Shown here: positions 30,692 through 37,783 of the stretch, in pieces
Numbering within the stretch: position 1 is the first letter of the stretch
How the letters are laid out: each line of letters opens with the position of its first letter
Notes under the pieces: model-generated
Told to the model about the DNA's origin: nothing
The model's input: the letters and a program-made list of their open reading frames with translations, nothing else
The model's database searches: none
Translations under genes and position numbers: made by a program
From: JABACD01 sp047639675
Lineage (GTDB): Bacteria > Planctomycetota > UBA1135 > GCA-002686595
Direction of reading: 5' to 3'
Length of the DNA: 39,350 nt
NCBI GenBank assembly: GCA_047639675.1
Contig: JBLIOI010000032.1
Location: forward strand, 1-39,350

Positions 30692-31384
30692 GTGAAATTA
30701 GAGGGAGAAAAGCGTCAACAGACCCCAGCGGCACGCGTCGAAGCTCGTGATGGTGAGAAACTCCGTTCCACAAGAGAGCCAAAGGATATGCGCTTGAAAG
30801 AGTCGCAACCTGCGGGCGCCTGTGATCCGGACACTGAAGCTCGCCAAATTGCGCTAGCGAGGTCCGGTGATCTGGAGGCATTTGACTGCCTCGTGAGACG
30901 GCACTTCGCCCGCATCTACGCCCTCCTATTTCGCATGATCGGCAATCACGAAGACGCAGAAGACCTGGCACAAGAGTGCTTCATCAAGGCTCACAAGTCC
31001 CTTGATAGGTTCCAGGGAAAGGCCGCCTTTTCGACTTGGCTGTACCGCATCGCGCTTCACTTGTCGCGCGATCAGTACCGGCGCAGGCAGAGTGCGCCAC
31101 AGATCGCCCTTGGGTTTGAGGGAAGCGAGCTTGTGAGTAAAGCTCAGGGCCCGCAGGAACAAACTTCGCGCAAGGAACTCATGGATGGCATGCGTAATTC
31201 GCTCGAGCGCCTCCCGCACAGGTTGCGGGCCGCATTGATTCTGCGAACGCAAGAAGGCATGGAGTATGAGGAGATTGCAAGCGTACTCGGCATAGGAGTA
31301 CAGACAGCTCGTGTGCACGTAATGAAAGCGAGGCGGCAGTTGGAACAGTGGCTGCGAGAGTGGTGCGGAGAGGAGCAGTCATGA
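30692..31384 (+). CDS. ECF-type RNA polymerase sigma factor
   Basis: The 230-residue protein is an extracytoplasmic-function sigma factor. Region 2 lies at about residues 50-125, with DLEAFDCLVRRHFARIYAL, GNHEDAEDLAQECF and FSTWLYRIA. Region 4 near 168-222 shows LPHRLRAALILR, MEYEEIASVLGI and QTARVHVMKARRQL. It directs RNA polymerase to promoters in response to a signal passed by the anti-sigma factor encoded next, whose ATG overlaps this stop as ATGA (31381-31384). The GTG at 30692 gives an extra N-terminal tail of ~45 residues; an ATG at 30788 is a plausible alternative start. Only 15 bp separate it from the gene upstream, so no private promoter is obvious. Confidence 0.94.
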   Translation: MKLEGEKRQQTPAARVEARDGEKLRSTREPKDMRLKESQPAGACDPDTEARQIALARSGDLEAFDCLVRRHFARIYALLFRMIGNHEDAEDLAQECFIKAHKSLDRFQGKAAFSTWLYRIALHLSRDQYRRRQSAPQIALGFEGSELVSKAQGPQEQTSRKELMDGMRNSLERLPHRLRAALILRTQEGMEYEEIASVLGIGVQTARVHVMKARRQLEQWLREWCGEEQS

Positions 31385-33204
31385 GCCGTCAAGGAATTCG
31401 CTGCCGCGTTGCACGACGTGCAGTTCTATTGCAAGCAGATGATCGCTTGAGTCTTGAGCGAGAATTCGATTTGGAAGCGCACCTTGAGCAATGCGCTGCA
31501 TGCAGCTCTCTAAAGCGGAACACAGATCAGGTTGGCGACCTGCTCGCTTCCCTGCCAAGCCCAGCGCTCCAGGGACTGAACGTCGAGGCCTCCGTTGTTG
31601 CGATCCGCTCCGCACTGACCCCGAAAACATCGGGAGTAGATTCTCCGAGGCCCTCCAAGCTGAAGCCGACATTCGCGCTTGTCGCCGCGGCGGCCGCTGG
31701 AATCATCGCCGTCTTCATGTCGCAGAGTGTCCCATCACAAAACGAACAAACTCCTGCTATCGCATCGCGGTCAGTAGGACACAGCGCTCCGCTCGAAGCG
31801 ATTGCACCCAAGACGGAGCCGGCGCAGGAAGCGGAGACAATCGATGCCGACCGCATGCAAGCGACGAGGCTTTCCCTCCGAAACTTGCTGATCGAATCCT
31901 ATGGCTCTCCGGCTGGCGAAATCGATCGCGCAGCCGCCATAGCCTTCGCCGATCGCTTTGAAGCCGCTTCCCTCGACCTACGACTCTCCGATTGGCCGGT
32001 GCGCCGCATCGTTGAGGGCTTGTTGGAAAGTGATGAACTCGAGACCTCCCGCGCAGCAGCACGCTACTTGGGCGTGCGTGGGGATCGCAACTCTCACAAC
32101 CGACTGTTGCGTGCGCTGGATAAGGAGCCGCTGGCAAGGACGGTGACCCTTGCCTTTAGGGATGCCGAGGAACGCGGAGCGCAAGGGCTCGGCCAAGCAC
32201 TCGCGCTTCCTGCACAACGTGAGCTCGCCCTCCACTCCCTGCTTCAGCTCGAACCGAGTTTGGCAGCAACGACGATTGGCGCGGCCATTCGTGATGAGCG
32301 CTCCAACACTGACACAACACACTCCAGCAGCGACGATCTACTGAATAGCCTTGCGGACCTCGGCGTGCCTGGATTTGAAACTCTTTTTGATCTGTGCACT
32401 GCGGAACTCCTGACGGCGCAGCAAGTGATTGAGCTAGCCCAAGAGACACCCGCCGCGGCGGATTGGAGCTTGGGCGCACTAAGCCATACGCCCCGCAGAA
32501 ACTTCCTTGATTTGCGACTCCAGCTCGCCGCAAGTTTGGCCCGCGAAGACGCTCTCGAGCCGATCGCTACGATGTTGGGTCAGAGAGAGCAGCAGAGCGT
32601 GGCGATGCGTTGGCTCCCACTCGTTCCAGGTTCAGAGACGGTCTCGATTCTGATTGAAGTGGGTTCACATCCGCATGTATCGGGCGAGGAGCTACTCGCG
32701 ATGTACCGCGCTGCGCTTGAGGCTGACTCTCTTCGTTTCTCTATTGTCGCAGAGGATCTACTCGAGTCCGGCGAGACGGCATCCGTGGTTGCCTTCGCCG
32801 AACTCCTCGTCTCAACAGAGTCGCCATTGGCACTCGATGCCATCATCGCAATGTGTCGCTCACAGGAGATCTCAAGCGACCTGCGACAAGAGTTGGTTCT
32901 GACAATTGGTGCTCTGGGCGACATCTCCCACGCTTCCGCGCTAGACCACATATTGACCACCCTTGGGCCGGATGACAGTCATCTCGCTGCTTGCTGCATG
33001 GTCAGCTTGCACCAGCTCAAGGCCAAAGACGAGTTGCAATTCGCGCTAGCGGATCTCGACTTGCGAGCCTCGCAGAACATCCAACATCACTTGCTTCGCC
33101 ACGACGGTGGAACAAGAACTCGCCCCGCCATTTACAAGATCGCACGTGAGCTCAAGCCCTATCTGAGTGAACGAGAGAACCCGAACTGGAGAAGCAACCT
33201 ATGA
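31381..33204 (+). CDS. Membrane anti-sigma factor with zinc motif and HEAT-like exported region
   Basis: The 607-residue protein starts with a ZAS-type zinc motif, H34-x3-C38-x2-C41 (HLEQCAAC), which in anti-sigma factors holds the sigma factor inactive. One transmembrane helix follows at about 97-113. The remaining ~490 residues lie outside the cytoplasm and consist of helical, Leu/Ala-rich repeats resembling HEAT or armadillo units, unusually large for this class. The start is the ATG at 31381, which overlaps the sigma gene's TGA as ATGA; the upstream-extended frame is rejected. The stop overlaps the next ATG as another ATGA (33201-33204). This region probably senses an envelope signal or contacts the next protein. 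Confidence 0.9.
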   Translation: MSRQGIRCRVARRAVLLQADDRLSLEREFDLEAHLEQCAACSSLKRNTDQVGDLLASLPSPALQGLNVEASVVAIRSALTPKTSGVDSPRPSKLKPTFALVAAAAAGIIAVFMSQSVPSQNEQTPAIASRSVGHSAPLEAIAPKTEPAQEAETIDADRMQATRLSLRNLLIESYGSPAGEIDRAAAIAFADRFEAASLDLRLSDWPVRRIVEGLLESDELETSRAAARYLGVRGDRNSHNRLLRALDKEPLARTVTLAFRDAEERGAQGLGQALALPAQRELALHSLLQLEPSLAATTIGAAIRDERSNTDTTHSSSDDLLNSLADLGVPGFETLFDLCTAELLTAQQVIELAQETPAAADWSLGALSHTPRRNFLDLRLQLAASLAREDALEPIATMLGQREQQSVAMRWLPLVPGSETVSILIEVGSHPHVSGEELLAMYRAALEADSLRFSIVAEDLLESGETASVVAFAELLVSTESPLALDAIIAMCRSQEISSDLRQELVLTIGALGDISHASALDHILTTLGPDDSHLAACCMVSLHQLKAKDELQFALADLDLRASQNIQHHLLRHDGGTRTRPAIYKIARELKPYLSERENPNWRSNL

Positions 33205-35018
33205 ATCCCTTACCGCTCGTCCTTTGCATTTCACTGCTTGGTGGAAGCACACTTGAACTTCCCGACGCTGTCGTGTCCGCAACAACAGATTCGGTTATTC
33301 GGCGCTATGACCTTTCCGCTTTGGAAAAGAGATCACGTGGTTATCAAAGCCACAACTCGCTGCTTGTGGGAGCTAGCGTAGTCGGACAGGACTACCTGGA
33401 GTTCTACGGCAAGTTGCAGGCTAGTAACCAGCTACAGTTTGACCCCGAACAAGCCTATAGCGTAATCCTTGAGATTCTTGGCGAAGAGTTCGAGTACGAA
33501 GGACGCCTAGTCAACGGCAATGTGGACACCGGGTTGATCATCAAGGGCCCAGAAGCACTACATCGGAGAGTCCAGGCCATCATTGATTTCTTCAGCCGAA
33601 GCACGACAAGCGACTCGTCCTTTCAGGTCGATCTAATCAGTCTCGCGGCAGGCAGTGAAGCCTCCCCTCTACCTGTCGGTATCGTCAGCTTGGAACAAGC
33701 CGAGAAGCTCTTGGGGGCTGCTCGACGAGGGGGTACCGGAGAGTCCTACTCCGTCCCCTTGAACCCCATGGCAGTTTCCCACCACGACTCAAGTACGGCG
33801 CACACGTTACTGGTCGACTACGACCTTGAAATCTCGGAACGAGCCTTCATCTACGATCCGGTTCTCGCAATAGCCCTTACAGGAATGCGCTTCCAAGTAA
33901 CTGCCTCTCCCGCTGCGAATGGTTGCAACGTATCCCTGGCCTTGCTGCACGGTTCAAAGATCGAAGATGTCAGGGAACTCTCGGTCAACCTCCAAGGAAA
34001 AATCTCTAGCGATACAGGCCCGTCTTACCAGAAGGGTCCCCGGACGGTTCAAAGCCTGAAAATTGCCCAACGATCGTTTGCGCTGAACACGGCAATCCCG
34101 ACCGGAAAGGCACTCATCGTACGGTCCAATACAAGTGAAGAAGACTCCGACAAGTCCCAATACATTGTCCTGCGTCAAACCGGGGGTGCGTTGGTTCCGT
34201 CCTTCTCTGCCGATGCAAGTGCAACGGGAGCCCCGATCCAGTTGGTACGAGTTGACTCTTTCGCAAACCGCAGGCTCCAATTCCACGGGCTACTTACCGA
34301 ATCGCCCCAGCAATTGATCAGATTGGGCAGACAGCATCTCTTCGATTCGAACCCCTTCATGTTCAAGTTCACGGACGCCGACTACGACTCGGAAATCGAC
34401 ACTCTTGACAGCATGACGCCACATCTAGAATGCAGCATAGAAGGGTCTTGGCTGATTGCACTCCCGTCGAATTGGAAGGACAAGGAAAGCTCCCAGGGAG
34501 ACACAACAAAAGTCAGCATTCAAAGTGCGCTGGCTGAATTCTTGCCGAAGAGCGAAGTGGTGACGGTAACGATGCGTGCAATTCAGCTCGGACGAAAGAG
34601 CCAACATGAAGTGAGCTGCACCCTGCCGCTGCGCGTAGGTGATCCATCCGCCGCCGTGGTTGGTGTCGAATCGAGGAGTGTCACGGGATACGACGTTGAA
34701 GTCGCACAGGGGTCAGCAGCAAGCGATCCGATTTCCGGAGTTCACTTGAATGGCATGGCAGTCCAAATCCATCCCAAACGTGTGGCCAATGGCGGCCTAA
34801 CTCTTCAGTTGACTGGCCTCGTATCACTGGTCCGCGAGTCATCTATTTTCGATTCCCACAGCCCAACCCACGCACCCATTCAACTCGACACCTTCGACCG
34901 TCTCGTCCTCGATCGGACGGTGCGCTTTGATGGTACAGCTGGGCAAACGGTGATCGTCGGAAACTCTGCTGGCAATGCCCAGAGCAGCGGAATCCGCCTT
35001 GAGCTGACCCTGCACTAA
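33201..35018 (+). CDS. Exported protein of unknown function with secretin-like features
   Basis: The 605-residue protein has an N-terminal signal peptide (about 1-17). It has no recognised catalytic motif. Residues ~70-135 resemble a secretin N-domain, with an alternating strand/helix pattern ending in LIIKGPEALHRRVQAIIDFF. The C-terminal stretch TLQLTGLVSLVRE ... LDRTVRF ... GQTVIVGNSAG resembles the final strands of a secretin (dGQTvviGG). The middle is beta-rich and not recognisable. Secretins form outer-membrane pores for type II/IV export, but this protein is too divergent to claim a pore. Its ATG overlaps the anti-sigma stop codon, so it is coupled to the sigma/anti-sigma pair and may be its target or partner. 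Confidence 0.85.
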   Translation: MNPLPLVLCISLLGGSTLELPDAVVSATTDSVIRRYDLSALEKRSRGYQSHNSLLVGASVVGQDYLEFYGKLQASNQLQFDPEQAYSVILEILGEEFEYEGRLVNGNVDTGLIIKGPEALHRRVQAIIDFFSRSTTSDSSFQVDLISLAAGSEASPLPVGIVSLEQAEKLLGAARRGGTGESYSVPLNPMAVSHHDSSTAHTLLVDYDLEISERAFIYDPVLAIALTGMRFQVTASPAANGCNVSLALLHGSKIEDVRELSVNLQGKISSDTGPSYQKGPRTVQSLKIAQRSFALNTAIPTGKALIVRSNTSEEDSDKSQYIVLRQTGGALVPSFSADASATGAPIQLVRVDSFANRRLQFHGLLTESPQQLIRLGRQHLFDSNPFMFKFTDADYDSEIDTLDSMTPHLECSIEGSWLIALPSNWKDKESSQGDTTKVSIQSALAEFLPKSEVVTVTMRAIQLGRKSQHEVSCTLPLRVGDPSAAVVGVESRSVTGYDVEVAQGSAASDPISGVHLNGMAVQIHPKRVANGGLTLQLTGLVSLVRESSIFDSHSPTHAPIQLDTFDRLVLDRTVRFDGTAGQTVIVGNSAGNAQSSGIRLELTLH

Positions 35019-35062
35019 ATTCACATTGGCAGCAGATACGCTCCCTCGCGTAACATGTTGCT

Positions 35063-36235
35063 ATGACGAATATCGAACCCAGTAAGGCGGACCACTTCAC
35101 ATTCGGACTCTGGACGGTTGGCAACCCTGGGCGCGATCCTTTTGGGGAATCAGTGCGCCCAGTTCAGAATCCGAATCACTTGGTTCGCAAGCTGGCGGAG
35201 TGCGGTGCTTGGGGTGTGAACTTGCACGACAATGACCTCGTGCCCTTCGGCGCGAGCGCGAGCGAACGGGACACGATCGTTGCTGAGTTCAAGGCCACGG
35301 TCGAGGATTGCGGAATGGTGGTGCCGATGGCCACCACCAACCTCTTCTCTCATCCGATCTTTAAGGACGGCGCCTTCAGCGCCAACGATCCGAAGGTGCG
35401 CGCCTTTGCAATTCGAAAGACGATGGATGCCATCGACCTGGGTATCGAACTCGGCGCCAAGACCTACGTCTTTTGGGGCGGACGCGAAGGCACCGAAGCC
35501 GACGCTTGCCGCGATCCGCGTACAGCGATCAAGCGCGTGCGCGAAGCGATGAACTTCCTCACAAGTTACGTGAAGGACAACAACTACGACCTGCGTTTTG
35601 CTCTCGAGGCCAAGCCCAACGAGCCGCGTAGCGACAACTACTTCCCGACGACCGGCCACATGCTGCACTTCATCTCGACGCTTGAGCACCACGAGATGGT
35701 CGGCGTCAACCCAGAAGTGGCCCACGAGGTGATGTCAGGACTCTCCTTCCCCCATGCTGTTGCTCAAGCGATGGAAGCGGACAAGCTCTTCCACATCGAT
35801 CTCAACTCGCAGAAGATTGGACGCTACGACCAGGACCTGCGCTTTGGTTCGGAGGATCCCAAACAAGCGATGTTGCTGATTCGTTTGCTCGAAGGGACTA
35901 GCGGCGGAGATCGCTACATCGGTCCGCGCCACTTCGACGCCCATGCCTATCGATCGGAAGACGAGGCTGGTGTTTGGGACTTCGCGCGTGGCTGCATGCG
36001 GACGTACAAGATCTTGCACGAGCGCGCCAAAGCCTTTGACTCGGACCCGGAAGTGCGAGAGTTGATTGCGGAGCAGCACGACGAATCCCTCGAGTCGCTC
36101 ACCCGCGAGTACAGCACGGCCAATGCAGCAGCGCTGCGCAAGCAAGAGATCGATCCGCGCGCAGTTGCCAAGAAGGGACTGCGTTACGAGCGACTCGATC
36201 AATTGATGATTGAGCACCTGCTGGGAGCCAAGTAG
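35063..36235 (+). CDS. xylA: Xylose isomerase, actinobacterial (class I) type
   Basis: The 390-residue protein is a xylose isomerase. The catalytic His55 and Asp58 lie in LHDNDLVPFG. Metal ligands follow in LEAKPNEP (Glu182, Lys184), GVNPEVAHEVM, HIDLNSQ and RHFDAHAYRSED. Its length and the FTFGLWTVGNPGRDPFG start match the short class I enzymes of actinobacteria such as Streptomyces, not the longer E. coli type. It converts D-xylose to D-xylulose in the cytoplasm and may also act on glucose. It has no clear partner (xylB or transporter) nearby. There is no Shine-Dalgarno sequence before its ATG, and it converges on the DbpA-type helicase 30 bp away. Confidence 0.95.
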   Translation: MTNIEPSKADHFTFGLWTVGNPGRDPFGESVRPVQNPNHLVRKLAECGAWGVNLHDNDLVPFGASASERDTIVAEFKATVEDCGMVVPMATTNLFSHPIFKDGAFSANDPKVRAFAIRKTMDAIDLGIELGAKTYVFWGGREGTEADACRDPRTAIKRVREAMNFLTSYVKDNNYDLRFALEAKPNEPRSDNYFPTTGHMLHFISTLEHHEMVGVNPEVAHEVMSGLSFPHAVAQAMEADKLFHIDLNSQKIGRYDQDLRFGSEDPKQAMLLIRLLEGTSGGDRYIGPRHFDAHAYRSEDEAGVWDFARGCMRTYKILHERAKAFDSDPEVRELIAEQHDESLESLTREYSTANAAALRKQEIDPRAVAKKGLRYERLDQLMIEHLLGAK

Positions 36236-36248
36236 CTGCTGGGCAGCT
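36234..36248. terminator. 6-bp inverted repeat between convergent xylA and helicase genes
   Basis: AGCTGC (36234-36239) pairs with GCAGCT (36243-36248) around a 3-base loop. It begins within the xylA stop codon and lies between convergent genes. The stem is short and has no T-tract, so the terminator call is weak. Confidence 0.3.
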
Positions 36249-36265
36249 CACTGCGCCGGACCCGT

Positions 36266-37696
36266 CTAGCCCACCAGCGTGGCCCGAAAGCGCTTGCCCT
36301 TGATCCTTCCTTGGTTCAGGCGATCGACGGCGTCCGGTCCGCACTTCTTCGCCACGGCGACGTAGGAGAGCTTTTCCTGGATCTCGATCTTGCCGACATC
36401 ACTGCCCTTCAAGCCGCCGGCTTCTCCGGTCAATGCACCGAGAAGGTCGCCGGGCCGGACGCGATCCTTGCGGCCGCCCGAGATCAAGATCGTCGCCATC
36501 TTGGCTTGGCCGGCTAAGTTCGAGAGCAATTCGCGCACGTCAGGCTCGCTGTCTCGATTGCGCCTCAGATGTTCGACGGTCTTCCCAGTCAGTTCTTCAG
36601 CGGCTGCAATGCGCGAGTCTTTGGAACTCGTCGTCAAGGAGATGGCCACACCTTGTCCGCCCGCGCGGCCCGTGCGCCCGATGCGATGCACATAGATCTC
36701 CGGTTGCGGAGGAAGCTCGTAGTTGATGACAAGATCAAGGCCCTGAACATCTAAGCCGCGCCCCGCGATGTCCGTCGCCACCAAAATGCGCACGCTTTGA
36801 TTGCGGAAGCGCGCCAAGACTTGGTCGCGATGGAACTGCTCCAAGTCACCGTCGAGGCGATCCACGCTCAAGCCCGCGTCTGCTAATTTATTCACGAGCT
36901 TCGAGACGGTTGCCTTGAAGTTACAGAAGATCAGCGCGGACTCGTGAGGATGCTCGTGCAGGAGCCAACACAGTGCGTTGAAGTGCTCTTTCGAATCAGC
37001 GACGAGTTGCAGTTGACGAATGTCCGGCAACTCCTCCTTGGGCTCTTCGATCGTGACGCGCTGCGCGTTGTTTTGGTACGTGCGACTGATGGTCTCGATC
37101 CCAATCGGGAAGGTCGCGGAGAAGAGCACGGTTTGACGGAAGCGCGGGAGCTCGCGCAGGATTGTGCTGACCTCAGCCCCGAAGCCCATGTCGAGCATGC
37201 GGTCGGCTTCGTCAAGCACGACTGTTTTGATCGTCGTCGCATCCATGAATTCACGCTCCAAGTGATCGAGCACTCGACCAGGAGTTCCGATCACGATGTG
37301 CACTCCGCGGGCTAGCGCTTCCCGTTGCGGCCGTGAGGGCTGTCCTCCCACAACTTCTAACACCACGAGCCCCGCATGACCGCGCGCCAGCTTGCGTACT
37401 TCACGCGCGACTTGCGCGGTTAGTTCGCGCGTCGGACACAGGACCAGCGCTTGGAGTTGACGGGTCCCGACATCGATGTTCTGGAGAATCGGCAGGGCAA
37501 AAGCCGCCGTCTTGCCGCTTCCCGTTTTGGATTGGCCGACGATGTCTTTGCCGGCCAGCAAGGCCGGAATCGCCGCCGATTGAATTGGGGTAGGTTCCGT
37601 ATAGCCGAGCTCACTGACCACGGCCAAGAGTTCCGGCGAGAGGGAGAGCGCTTTGAATGAGGGTTGCACGCGGGGACTATCGCGGATTTCGCTCAT
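36266..37696 (-). CDS. dbpA: DEAD-box RNA helicase with DbpA RNA-binding domain
   Basis: The 476-residue protein has the DEAD-box core: PTPIQ, SKTGSGKT, PTRELTAQ, VLDEADRM, SAT, DIAGRGLDV and HRIGRTGRAGG. The C-terminal DbpA domain has the ISGGRKDRVRPGDLLGALTG landmark, then VGKIEIQ and RIKGKRFRATL. DbpA unwinds RNA during large-subunit ribosome assembly and binds hairpin 92 of 23S rRNA through this domain. The frame runs back to 38134 but would overlap the divergent YgfK-like gene by about 350 bp. I chose the ATG at 37696 because an AGGAG sits eight bases before it and the DEAD core starts soon after. An ATG at 37723 is a less likely alternative. Confidence 0.95.
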   Translation of the reverse strand: MSEIRDSPRVQPSFKALSLSPELLAVVSELGYTEPTPIQSAAIPALLAGKDIVGQSKTGSGKTAAFALPILQNIDVGTRQLQALVLCPTRELTAQVAREVRKLARGHAGLVVLEVVGGQPSRPQREALARGVHIVIGTPGRVLDHLEREFMDATTIKTVVLDEADRMLDMGFGAEVSTILRELPRFRQTVLFSATFPIGIETISRTYQNNAQRVTIEEPKEELPDIRQLQLVADSKEHFNALCWLLHEHPHESALIFCNFKATVSKLVNKLADAGLSVDRLDGDLEQFHRDQVLARFRNQSVRILVATDIAGRGLDVQGLDLVINYELPPQPEIYVHRIGRTGRAGGQGVAISLTTSSKDSRIAAAEELTGKTVEHLRRNRDSEPDVRELLSNLAGQAKMATILISGGRKDRVRPGDLLGALTGEAGGLKGSDVGKIEIQEKLSYVAVAKKCGPDAVDRLNQGRIKGKRFRATLVG

Positions 37697-37704
37697 TCGC
37701 ACAA

Positions 37705-37709
37705 CTCCT
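37705..37709 (-). promoter_or_regulatory. Shine-Dalgarno sequence deciding the DbpA start
   Basis: On the minus strand AGGAG lies eight bases before the ATG at 37696. It supports that start over the upstream ATG at 37723 and over the long open frame that would reach 38134. Such a clear site is uncommon in this window. Confidence 0.7.
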
Positions 37710-37783
37710 GGTCCCGAGGACATCGCCAAGGAAGCTCCTGCTGCGGTGATACGCTTCGATCCAGAGCCTGCTACCGTGTCTAT

